From: JAYUDN01 sp043769645
GTDB taxonomy: Bacteria; Patescibacteriota; Gracilibacteria; BD1-5; UBA2023
Assembly: GCA_043769645.1 (NCBI GenBank)
Contig: JAYVJC010000005.1
Location: forward strand, 1 to 30,844
DNA length: 30,844 nucleotides
Direction: 5' to 3'
Part shown: positions 9,147 through 16,387 of the stretch, piece after piece
Layout: the number at the start of each line of letters is the position of its first letter
Position numbering within the stretch: the first letter of the stretch is position 1
The notes under the pieces: model-generated
Databases searched by the model: none
What the model was told of the DNA's origin: nothing
The model's input: the letters and a program-made list of their open reading frames with translations, nothing else
Translations under genes and position numbers: made by a program

Positions 9147-9599
9147 ATGACAGAACTCTACGAAAAGAGTGCTGGCGGTATTGTGTACCGGAAACGGAAT
9201 CACGAAATCGAGATACTGATGCTTGCCTGGAAAAATGCCAAATGAGATATGGAATATGTCCTTCCCAAGTGACATATAGAAACCGATGAAACTGCTATGG
9301 AAACGGCACTTCGAGAAATCTCAGAAGAAACCGGGCTCGCTCATTCAGAACTCGAAGTTATCAAGTTTATGAACAAAATAAACTATTCCTTTATCGCCAC
9401 ATATCTCGAAGGAAGTCCAGTGATCAACAAGGATGTATACTTGTTTCTCGTCAAATACACCTGACGTAAAGAGCCCTCTCCGAGAAAGGAAGAGCGGTTT
9501 GTCGGATACAAATGGTTCTCGATAGAGGGACTAAAAAATACCTATATCAAACCCAATGTCGTCTGATTCATCGAAAAAAATATCCAATTTATGAACTAA
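9147..9599 (+). CDS. Nudix hydrolase
   Basis: A 150-residue Nudix-fold enzyme that hydrolyses a nucleoside diphosphate linked to another group; the substrate cannot be read from the sequence. The full Nudix box is present at about residues 45-67: the glycine, then E after five residues, and REISEETGL. The first glycine of the box (LPKGHIETDE) is written UGA, which makes this one of the cleanest proofs of the code change. Four UGA codons in all. The start MTELYEKSAGGIVYR is typical of MutT-like proteins. No Shine-Dalgarno is seen. It is the first of four closely spaced genes and lies 10 bp before the next. Confidence 0.93.
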
Positions 9600-9609
9600 C
9601 TTTTCCCCT

Positions 9610-10068
9610 ATGGAATTTAACTTTGACGGTTCCGCCCTTCATATCGATGCTGAAAAAAAACGAATTTCACTTTCAGAATCTTCAGTCACTCTCGACGGTA
9701 TGCTCCTCGAAATGCCTGGAGAATATGAGAAAGGAGGATTCCTCTCCTACGTCGCGAGTCAAGATGGGCTTCTTATTTCTCAGTTTCGAGTCGAAGGAAA
9801 TATGTGTGCCTATATCCCCGTGGCGAAGATCGAGCTTTCGAGTGAAAGCCTAGAGTTCCTCGGCGATGTCGACATCTTGATCCTTCCCGGAACCAAGGAG
9901 TCCCTTGCGATGATCGAGCAGATTGAGCCACGACTGGTTGTCGCTTATGGTGCTGGAGCTCATGAGATCGGAACTCAGATGGGAGTCACTGATGAACCGA
10001 CTTTGAAGCGTAAACTCAAAGAAACGGATCTCTCCCCTGATAAGACGAACTGTATTATCCTCGCATAA
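9610..10068 (+). CDS. Degenerate metallo-beta-lactamase-fold protein
   Basis: A 152-residue protein that resembles the UlaG-like branch of the metallo-beta-lactamase superfamily: MPGEYEKGGFL matches the PGEYE strand of that group, and LGDVDILILPG followed by IEQIEPRLVVAYG matches the later strand-loop-helix. The HxHxDH metal site is absent and the protein is much shorter than the enzymes (220-300 residues), so catalysis by the usual mechanism is unlikely. No UGA is used. It follows the Nudix gene by 10 bp and precedes the nucleotidylyltransferase by 24 bp, so it is probably in the same operon. A structural or regulatory role is possible; I cannot assign one. Confidence 0.65.
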   Translation: MEFNFDGSALHIDAEKKRISLSESSVTLDGMLLEMPGEYEKGGFLSYVASQDGLLISQFRVEGNMCAYIPVAKIELSSESLEFLGDVDILILPGTKESLAMIEQIEPRLVVAYGAGAHEIGTQMGVTDEPTLKRKLKETDLSPDKTNCIILA

Positions 10069-10092
10069 GTATTTACTCCATATTCCAAAAGT

Positions 10093-11286
10093 ATGCATAT
10101 CGTAATCATGGCAGCGGGAGAGGGATCTCGTATGCGGCCACTGACAGATACGACTCCAAAACCGCTCCTGAAAATTTGTGGAAAAACAATTATAGAACAC
10201 AATATTGAAGATATTATCGAGCACTTTGAGAATATTTATTTGATAGTGAAGTATAAATCTGAGTGCTTTCGCGCTTATTTTGGTGAAAATTATAAAGGAA
10301 AAAAGATACACTATATAGAACAAACCGGGGAATTAATGTGAACAGGAGCTGCTATCCTCTCTCTTGATGGAAAAATACAAGGGAATTTTGTGGTGATTTC
10401 CGGTGATGATATCTATGAGGCAGCAGATTTGCTCAAGCTTGCAAACAGTACTTGATTTACCACTCTCGTACAAAAAACGGAGACTCCAGAATTATTTGGA
10501 ATTTTTACTCAAGATGGCATAGGGAATGTGACGGGACTCATAGAAAAACCTACCGATAGGAACCTCGGCAATCTCGTAAATATCGGTTGTCATAAGTTTG
10601 ATAACTCTATTTTTTCGGACCTTCGTCAAATCAAGCTCTCCCCAAGAGGAGAACTCGAAATCACGGACCTCATCCACCTTTACATCCGTTCATGAAAGTA
10701 TTCGATCATAGAAGCTACATGAAAATGGCTCTCCATAGGATACCCTTGGGATCTATTGAAGGTGAATGATCATATTATCGGATCTTACACAGAAACTATA
10801 AACAAAGGAATAGTGGAAGAATGAGTCACGATAAAAGGGAGCGTATATATAGAGGAATGAGCCATTCTCAAAACTGGAACTTACATAGAAGGAAATGTAT
10901 ATTTCGGAAAAGACTCTGTCATCGGACCAAACGCCTATATACGCTGAAATACGAGTATCGGCGAAGGATCAAAGATCGGAGCATCTGTTGAGTGCAAAAA
11001 TAGTTATATTGGAGACTCTTCTTCGATTCCTCACCTCTCATACTTCTGAGATTCGGTCATAGGAAACCATGTCAATATCGGAGGTGGATCGAAAGTCGCA
11101 AACCTTCGCCACGATGGAGCCAATATACGAGTTCAGAATAAAGGAAATCTCATCGATACCTGAAGAAAAAAATTCGGAACCATTATCGGTGATGGGGCTC
11201 ATCTCGGTATCAATACGCTTATCTATCCAGGTCGTACCATACCGACCGATGGCAGCACGCTTCCTGGAGAAATCGTGACTAAGTAA
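10093..11286 (+). CDS. GlmU-like sugar-1-phosphate nucleotidylyltransferase / acyltransferase
   Basis: A 397-residue two-domain enzyme. Residues 1 to about 230 form a nucleotidyltransferase: AAGEGSRMRPLT...PKPLL is the NTP-binding loop, SGDD holds the metal-binding Asp, and LIEKPTD is the product-site motif. From about 240 a left-handed beta-helix of hexapeptide repeats runs to the end (IGPNAYIRGNTSIGEGSKIG), with the GlmU-type VNIGGGSKVANLRHDG and IIGDGAHLGINTLIYPGR. This layout matches bifunctional GlmU proteins of the archaeal/candidate-phyla type, which make UDP-GlcNAc or a related nucleotide sugar. Nine UGA codons, several at turn glycines of the helix. It is followed 2 bp later by a kinase of the APH fold. 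Exact sugar unknown. Confidence 0.9.
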
Positions 11287-11288
11287 TT

Positions 11289-12299
11289 ATGCTCAATGCG
11301 ACCACTATTCATTCAATCAGAAAAGAATTGGAAGCGTCAGGAATTATCATAGATATCCAATCCTTACAACTTCACGCCTACCAAGGTTTTATGAGTACCG
11401 TATATGAGGTGGCGTCGAATATTGGGATATTGATGATTCATACTAGAAAATGAACAAACCCTGAGTTGTATCAGTCATTTCAGGCTCTCAAGATTCTGTT
11501 GAAAAATAATATCGAAATTCCTACGGGTAATCTCTTACTGATTCAGCTGATAGAAGATAGCATCGTGACCGTACAGGAGAAGTGCGATGGACTTCCTGCT
11601 TGAGTTCGACAGCTCTGTTCCTGAGAGATAATAGATTCGATTTTCGTTCAAGATAGAAGTATTTATTTTGAAAATCTATTGCGGACTATTAGTATAATAC
11701 ACAAGTTAAACTTAGACAGTGGAGGAAAATTATTCCTCTGAAACGACTGAAACCCAAAATGAACTCAAGATTCATGGAAAAACTTCCTCGAAATTTCAGT
11801 ACCAAAATGGCTAGAAGTTTCGAATTTATTTCCTGAAAAAGAGATATTTTTCGATATTCTTTCCACTATTTCTTATCCTGAAAGGAATTCACTAATTCAC
11901 GGAGACTGTATCAATCCATCAAATGTACTTGTAAAAGATATCAACGTAACTGGAATTATTGACTGGGAACATGCTCTTTTGTGAGACCCTGCTTGGGAAT
12001 TTGCAAGCTATGGATGGAAGCCTATTATTGATTCGATGAGTCTCAATACCTATTTTAAAGCCGTGCAAATGGACAGTATAGAATATACGAGCTTTCTAAT
12101 ACGAATAGAACAATACCGGATTTTATGGCTTCTTTGGGCCGTTTCAGTACACAGCGTACGAAACCCGAAAAATGAAATTTTCACTATTCTCTCTGACCTC
12201 CTTAGGGAAGAAATCAAGACATATAGCCAAAAAAACGGGGATACAATAACTACCTATATTCCACTTCGATCGAATCAATCTCCTGTAAAACTTCGATAA
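11289..12299 (+). CDS. APH-family small-molecule kinase
   Basis: A 336-residue kinase of the aminoglycoside phosphotransferase / choline kinase fold. The catalytic loop is LIHGDCINPSNVLV (His204, Asp206), and the metal-binding strand is GIIDWEHALLGDPAWEFA; the glycine of LLGDP is written UGA. The N-terminal lobe is diverged (FMSTVYEVASN for the nucleotide loop). Seven UGA codons. It starts 2 bp after the GlmU-like gene, so the two are almost certainly translated together; known pairs of this kind are AmgK-MurU (amino-sugar salvage in cell-wall recycling) and LicA-LicC (choline). An amino-sugar kinase is my preferred guess. Drug resistance is not implied. Its last 50 bp overlap the convergent barstar-like gene. 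Confidence 0.85.
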
Positions 12300-12609
12300 T
12301 CCTCTCAAAAAGGGTTACTCCCCTTCCCTTCTCGAGTTCGGAAATGGATTGTACGAGAAACTCTTTTTCATAGTTATTATTGGTCTGTAGCAGACGGTCA
12401 CTATAGTAGGCGAGAGTATAAGATTTTCCAAGTGTATCCCGTAATATCTCTTCTTCCTCGAAGATAATAGTTTCAATATCTGAGTCGGTGAGTACATCGT
12501 AAAGGGCATCGAGATTCCTCCCGAAATCTTCGACATTAAGTACAGTTTCTATGAGGGAATAAAAGTCATCCATCGAGTGGATGCTTTTTCCAGGAATAGT
12601 AAGGATCAT
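12250..12609 (-). CDS. Barstar-like protein
   Basis: A 119-residue protein of the barstar family, small inhibitors that plug the active site of barnase-type RNases. The signature is clear: IPGKSIHSMDDFYSLIE, then VEDFGRNLDALYDVLTD, which matches the family pattern fGrNlDAL.D.L with the acidic helix that binds the RNase. The following acidic stretch (IETIIFEEEEIL) is typical. No barnase-like RNase gene is seen next to it. Many bacteria carry such orphan members of unknown target. The gene overlaps the 3' end of the convergent kinase by 50 bp and has a 7-bp tandem array right before its ATG. No UGA codon is used. Confidence 0.8.
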   Translation of the reverse strand: MILTIPGKSIHSMDDFYSLIETVLNVEDFGRNLDALYDVLTDSDIETIIFEEEEILRDTLGKSYTLAYYSDRLLQTNNNYEKEFLVQSISELEKGRGVTLFERIIEVLQEIDSIEVEYR

Positions 12610-12610
12610 A

Positions 12611-12645
12611 GGTGAATGGTGAATAGTGAATGTTGAATGGTAAAT
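12611..12645. repeat. Tandem 7-bp array (GGTGAAT-like)x5
   Basis: Five units in exact register: GGTGAAT twice, then AGTGAAT, GTTGAAT, GGTAAAT. The array begins one base upstream of the barstar start codon, so it must be in the leader or promoter of that gene. Confidence 0.8.
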
Positions 12646-12721
12646 ATCATATCTGAATTCATTTCAAGTCAAGCATTTCTCACGAAACTATGTTCTTCAC
12701 TGAAGACTCACTTGGATAAAT

Positions 12722-12748
12722 TTGCTTTCTCTATATTTTCTTTATAAT
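12722..12748 (+). promoter_or_regulatory. Promoter of rplA
   Basis: Perfect TATAAT at 12743-12748 with TTTGCT or TTGCTT 15-16 bp upstream. Transcription should start near 12752-12756, exactly where the first arm of the structured leader begins. Confidence 0.6.
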
Positions 12749-12751
12749 ACC

Positions 12752-12849
12752 TTGGTCCAAATTCACACGTGAAATTGTGGGAGTCTAAAAAAGAGTATCT
12801 GGTCAATACTCTTCGTACAAAGACGCTTGGACCAATTTATTACTTCACG
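12752..12849 (+). promoter_or_regulatory. Structured rplA leader, candidate L1 autoregulatory site
   Basis: A leader of about 100 bases with nested inverted repeats. The outer arms TTGGTCCAA (12752-12760) and TTGGACCAA (12827-12835) are perfect 9-bp partners. Inside, AAGAGTAT (12791-12798) and ATACTCTT (12806-12813) form a perfect 8-bp stem with a 7-base loop. CGTGAA near 12768 can also pair with TTCACG at 12844-12849, close to the start codon. L1 is known in other bacteria to repress its own mRNA by binding a copy of its rRNA site; this leader is a candidate for that, by inference. Confidence 0.5.
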
Positions 12850-12858
12850 TTTTTTGTT

Positions 12859-13557
12859 ATGTCTAAGAAACACGGAAAAAAGTACAATCAGGCAGTAGCT
12901 CTCATCGAAGCAGAAAGAGCCTACACCCTCGAGGAAGCAGTCGAGCTTCTCGAAAGGACCAATACGGTCAAATTTGACCCGACGATCGAAATCCACTTCA
13001 ACCTGGGAATCGATCCGAAGCAAGCAGATCAACTCATTCGATCGACCCTCTCTCTTCCAAACGGAACTGGTAAAACCAAAACTATAGCAGCATTCACCGA
13101 TCTCGGAAACGAGGCTGAACTCAAGGCTATGGGAGTAACCGTCGCTGGTGGAGATGATCTTATCGATGAAGTCCTTGCTGGAAAGGTAAACTTCGAGATC
13201 GCAATCGCGACTCCTGGGATGATGAAGAAGATGGGTAAAGTCGCAAAGGTCCTCGGACCCAAGGGACTCATGCCCAATCCAAAAGCAGGTACAGTCGGAG
13301 AAGACCTCGGCGCTATCGCGAAGGAACTCCTCGCTGGTCGATTCGAATACAAGAACGACAAGCAAGGAAATATCCACTCGATCGTCGGAAAGCTCTCTTT
13401 CGGAAGTGCCAAACTCTCTGAGAATATCGCCTTCTTCGTGAAAGCGATGAAGGCCGCTCGTCCGAGTGGTCTCAAGGGCAGTGCTGCCTTCATCAAGACA
13501 ACGTATCTCTGTAACGCTATGGGTCCTGGAATCCTCCTCGACACAAGCTCACTGTAA
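12859..13557 (+). CDS. rplA: 50S ribosomal protein L1
   Basis: A 232-residue L1, which forms the mobile stalk of the large subunit that guides deacylated tRNA out of the E site. The start MSKKHGKKYNQAVALIE, the stretch IEIHFNLGIDPKQADQ, and the signature region ATPGMMKKMGKVAKVLGPKG followed by LMPNPKAGTV are typical. Length is normal. It contains no UGA although it is rich in glycine, in line with avoidance of UGA in highly expressed genes. A longer frame from 12769 would translate the structured leader and is rejected. It stands alone without rplK (L11), has its own promoter and leader, and ends at a strong terminator. Confidence 0.97.
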   Translation: MSKKHGKKYNQAVALIEAERAYTLEEAVELLERTNTVKFDPTIEIHFNLGIDPKQADQLIRSTLSLPNGTGKTKTIAAFTDLGNEAELKAMGVTVAGGDDLIDEVLAGKVNFEIAIATPGMMKKMGKVAKVLGPKGLMPNPKAGTVGEDLGAIAKELLAGRFEYKNDKQGNIHSIVGKLSFGSAKLSENIAFFVKAMKAARPSGLKGSAAFIKTTYLCNAMGPGILLDTSSL

Positions 13558-13576
13558 GATGTATTTTGTGAACTAT

Positions 13577-13606
13577 AATCTCCTGAGTAATCAGGGGATT
13601 TTTTAT
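13577..13606 (+). terminator. Intrinsic terminator of rplA
   Basis: Arms AATCTCCTGA and TCAGGGGATT (one T-G pair) around a GTAA loop, followed by a T run, 20 bp after the rplA stop. Confidence 0.85.
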
Positions 13607-13664
13607 TAAGTAAATTTACCAAATTCTGTACAAATAATTTAATGATTTGTCTTAAAATTTTAAT

Positions 13665-13691
13665 AAAAAAAGGGGCTGCCGAAGCAGCCTC
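13665..13691 (-). terminator. Intrinsic terminator with UUCG loop
   Basis: On the minus strand the arms GAGGCTGC and GCAGCCCC enclose TTCG and are followed by seven Ts (13665-13671). It would end transcripts coming from the pseudogene or from recR on that strand. Confidence 0.85.
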
Positions 13692-13761
13692 AAGTGAGTT
13701 TTTTACATAAATGATTCCAGCATGACTTATTTATTTTAGTACTATAAACTAAACTGCTAAT

Positions 13762-13960
13762 CTAAAACTCTAGTTCCCCTCGATTAATATACTATTAAAG
13801 TTGTCGAGAAGCATTTTTATAGTCGATGATATCGCACTTATAGAGAAATGGTACATCATAGCCACCGAACTCCAAGAGTCCGAATCGCCGCGATGATCAA
13901 TCTCTCTATCTTAGGCAATATCAATATCAGATCTAAATGTCCAGTCTAGAAATAAATTGT
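13762..13960 (-). pseudogene. Decayed minimal nucleotidyltransferase (MNT type)
   Basis: Fragments of an MNT-type nucleotidyltransferase are readable in more than one frame on the minus strand. TFRSDIDIA (ending near 13914) matches the GS..R..SDIDI active-site motif. After a frame change comes FGGYDVPFLYKCDIIDYKNA, which matches the later (D/Y).P..vD(I/V)(I/V)Dy strand, and then YINRGELEF, which matches the usual INREG end. The pieces are separated by TAA and TAG stops and at least one frame shift, so UGA recoding does not rescue the gene. Such proteins normally pair with a HEPN partner in toxin-antitoxin modules; no partner is seen. The region 13607-14082 holds nothing else I can call as a gene. 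Confidence 0.5.
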
Positions 13961-13971
13961 ATATAAAACTA

Positions 13972-14000
13972 GATTGCTTCGTACTCGCAAAGACGGAAGC
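13972..14000. repeat. Small palindromic element
   Basis: GCTTC at 13976-13980 and GAAGC at 13996-14000 flank TCGCAAAGACG. The string resembles short palindromic units scattered in many bacterial genomes and lies next to the decayed gene. Only one copy is in this window, so the call is weak. Confidence 0.25.
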
Positions 14001-14044
14001 TTAATATTGCAGTCATGACTATATTCTAATCGATTTATGACTAA

Positions 14045-14069
14045 TATTCTTCATTATTCATTATTCATT
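14045..14069. repeat. 7-bp tandem array, copy 1 of a 25-bp dispersed repeat
   Basis: ATTCTTC followed by ATTATTC units. The same 25 bases occur again at 15184-15208, in both cases just after a gene end on the minus strand (here after recR). Confidence 0.85.
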
Positions 14070-14082
14070 GCTAATTATCTCC

Positions 14083-14676
14083 CTATCCCCTCCCCCGAAA
14101 CGCCGAAAGGAGTGTAATCTCGTCTGCATATTCTATACTTCCAGCGTGGGGAAGTCCTTTCGAAAGACGGGTTACCTGAATATTAATTTTTGGATTATGC
14201 TCGAGGATATAGAGTGAAGTCGCTTCTCCTTCGATATTAGGATTCATAGCGAGTATGAGTTCCGAAATATCTTCGTTTGAGGAGACACGGCGAAAGAGAC
14301 TGGCAAGATTGATTTTGTCAGGAGTGACTCACTGAACGGGGGAAATCGCTCATCCGAGTACATGGTAAAGGCCACGATAGACTCCCGTGCGCTCGATCGC
14401 GATCATATCGAGATAGTCCTCGACGATACAAAGGATGTGGGTATCTCTCCGTGAATCCGAGCATATTCGACAGAGGGGATGATCTCGATCAGTCATAGCG
14501 AAACACTCGGTACACTCGGTTACATTTTCATGAAGTTCTCCGAGTACTTTCGCAAAGTTTTTCACATAGGCAGGATTCGCCTTGAGCAAAAAAAACGCGA
14601 GCTTAGCCGCGGTTTTCTCCCCAATTCCGGGAAGGAAATTGATCATATCGATGAGTCGTTTGAGTGTTTCAGGCAA
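14083..14676 (-). CDS. recR: Recombination mediator RecR
   Basis: A 197-residue RecR, which with RecO/RecF loads RecA at gaps in damaged DNA. In order: the helix-hairpin-helix FLPGIGEKTAAKLAFFLL, the zinc finger CTEC...CRIC, the Toprim domain (ILCIVEDYLDMIAIERTG, then YHVLGGAISPVQGVTP), and the typical end VTRLSKGLPHAGSIEYADE. Two UGA codons stand for the conserved glycines of LGGAISP and PVQGV. The start is TTG at 14676 (LPETLKRLIDMINFLPG), because a TAA closes the frame upstream and no ATG precedes the HhH motif except an internal one. dnaX, a common neighbour, is not nearby. Confidence 0.96.
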
Positions 14677-14750
14677 AAGTTTATTGTAGTTTTATAAAAT
14701 AGAATTCAGGAAATTCTTTTGATTTCATATACAGTTATCGAACCATAAAC

Positions 14751-15116
14751 CTATTCTTTAAAGGTAAACTGAGCATCTTTCATCACAAGAAATTCTGGTT
14801 TTTCTACATCAGGCATAAGTTTTACCGCCATATGATCAGAAATACTCGAGATAGACTCGGTTTCGGCTATATGAATATCGAGGATATTTTCTTCGAAGGT
14901 AAATTCTCTCTGCTTTCTCTCCAGGTTGAGAATATTGTATCCATTGGTTGCATTTGCATTCAGTGTCCAGACATAGTAGACTCAGAGACCGGCAATCATA
15001 GATATAGCTAGCACGTATACTTGGGTCATACTCAGCTTATACTGCTCCCGCATAGCTTTTCTTTCTGAGAAAAAAGGGATGTGTCATTTTTTGGCGACGA
15101 GAACGTTAGCGTTCAT
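14751..15116 (-). CDS. ftsL: FtsL-like cell division protein
   Basis: A 121-residue bitopic protein. A short basic cytoplasmic part (RKAMREQYKLSM) is followed by one membrane helix (about residues 33-53, VYVLAISMIAGLGVYYVW) and an outside domain with a coiled-coil look (NGYNILNLERKQREFTFEEN). Size, topology and position directly downstream of rsmH match FtsL, the partner of FtsB/FtsQ in the division complex; FtsL is poorly conserved, so the call depends on context. Two UGA codons (KKGHI and AGLGV) are read as Gly, one within the membrane helix. The gap of 94 bp to rsmH holds a 7-bp array. No ftsI follows; recR does. Confidence 0.65.
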
Positions 15117-15183
15117 GGAGGAAGAGAAATGAGATTTTAACTTTTAGTATTTATATAGCGCTAATTTGTTTTACACCGAACTG

Positions 15184-15212
15184 TATTCTTCATTATTCAT
15201 TATTCATTCTTT
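15184..15212. repeat. 7-bp tandem array, copy 2 of a 25-bp dispersed repeat
   Basis: ATTCTTC, ATTATTC twice, ATTCTTT; the array touches the rsmH stop codon. The first 25 bases equal 14045-14069. Confidence 0.85.
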
Positions 15213-16143
15213 AGTGTATTCTTTCTACAATTCTGAGTTTTGCAGAGCGACTTCGTGGATTTTCATGTACTTCATGTTGAGAGGGTTCTATCGGTTTTTT
15301 TGTCACCCTAGCCAGTCGAGCAGGGATACTATCTTGTCCAGTAACTTCGTCAATGATCGGTTTCAGGTAGGGTTGGAAAAGCTGTTTGACCAGTCGATCT
15401 TCAAGCGAGTGAAAGGTGATGACGGCAATGCGTCCGTGTGGAGCAAGGAGGGCAATGGATTGTTCGAGTGACTGTCTAATGTGTTCGAATTCATCGTTGA
15501 GAGCAATTCTCAGGGCTTGGAATACTCGTAGAGTAGACTTCTTATCGAAACTGGAAGCTTCGATGATGTCTCTGAGATCCTTCGTGGTTTCTATGGGTTT
15601 TTGTTTCCGGGCTTCGACGATGGCATGAGCAATGTAGTGAGCTTTGGGCTCTTCTCCGTATTCATTGAGTATCGTTCGTAGGCTATGGAGATCATAGGTA
15701 TTGACGATGTGAGAAGCTGGATTTCCGTTCGTCCGATCAAACCGCATATCGAGCGGTGCATCAAATCGGAATGAAAATCATCGTACTCCTTCGTCGAGGT
15801 GAATACTTGAAACTCCGAGGTCATAGAGGATAAAGTCTATCTCTGTAATATGGAGTTCTTGCGAAATCTGGGAGATTTCCGAAAAGTTCGAATGGACAAA
15901 GTGATACTTAAACCCAGGTATTTTCTCAAAGTGGGGTAGGAGATATTCCTTTGCCTTACTCAGATTTTCACTATCTCGGTCCATGCCTATCCAGGTACTG
16001 CCGACAGGGAGTTTCCGTACGATTTCAAGAGCATGGCCTCCAAGACCGAGAGTAGCGTCGATAACGGTTTTGGGGCCTTCCAGTACAGGAAGTGCAACTT
16101 GTAAGACGGTCTCAATCAGAACTGGATAATGAAGACGTAGCAC
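15211..16143 (-). CDS. rsmH: 16S rRNA (cytosine(1402)-N(4))-methyltransferase
   Basis: A 310-residue RsmH (MraW), which methylates C1402 in the decoding centre of 16S rRNA with S-adenosylmethionine. Visible are HYPVLIETVLQ, the SAM site VIDATLGLGGHALEIV, the inserted helical domain, the hallmark RGFSFRFDAPLDMRFD, and near the end ITFHSLEDRLVKQLF and NPRSRSAKLRIVERI. The first glycine of RGFSF is UGA; stopping there would cut the protein at residue 122. The start is GTG at 16143; a TAA closes the frame a few codons above. It normally heads the division and cell wall cluster, and here it precedes the FtsL-like gene. mraZ is not present upstream. Confidence 0.97.
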
Positions 16144-16183
16144 AAAAACAAGAAATTAAAGATCAGCAAAAGGATACATAAAG

Positions 16184-16211
16184 AATGTATGCGTTTTCTC
16201 CTTTCTGTCAA
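16184..16211 (-). promoter_or_regulatory. Promoter of rsmH with a palindrome over the -10
   Basis: On the minus strand TTGACA (16206-16211) and TACATT (16184-16189) are 16 bp apart; transcription should begin near 16177. The palindrome ATACAT-N5-ATGTAT (16174-16190) covers the -10 box and could be an operator. Confidence 0.5.
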
Positions 16212-16295
16212 AGGGAAAACGGGAGAAAAAATAAATATATATTGACAATAAGATAGAGTAATTCAAGAATATATAAAAATATGGGGTTCTTGACA

Positions 16296-16343
16296 TGATT
16301 TTGACTATTTTGGGTGAAGAATGTGAAAAACTCGTCAAAATCA
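16296..16343. repeat. 10-bp inverted repeat between rsmH and the LCP gene
   Basis: TGATTTTGAC (16296-16305) and GTCAAAATCA (16334-16343) are perfect inverted partners 28 bp apart, in the divergent control region. They may be an operator or fold as a hairpin. Confidence 0.5.
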
Positions 16344-16352
16344 GTATTTTTG

Positions 16353-16381
16353 TTTGGAATAATCAACCTTTTTTCTATAAT
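16353..16381 (+). promoter_or_regulatory. Promoter giving a leaderless LCP mRNA
   Basis: TTTGGA (16353-16358), 17 bp, and a perfect TATAAT (16376-16381). The ATG is at 16388, seven bases after the -10 box, which is where transcription should begin. Confidence 0.6.
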
Positions 16382-16387
16382 CGACAC

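Noticed and set aside
12769..12858. N-terminal extension of L1 by 30 residues
   Set aside because: It would translate the structured leader and does not match L1 proteins, which start near MSKKHGKKY.
12763..13377. 204-residue open frame opposite rplA
   Set aside because: rplA is certain and the opposite frame is low-complexity, without start signals.
13607..14082. tRNA, tmRNA or other known RNA in the largest gene-free region
   Set aside because: No T-loop, CCA end or known RNA core is visible; the readable pieces fit a decayed protein gene.
14350..14676. recR as a truncated 108-residue protein
   Set aside because: The frame continues through UGA into the conserved GGAISP and the typical C-terminus; it is full length.
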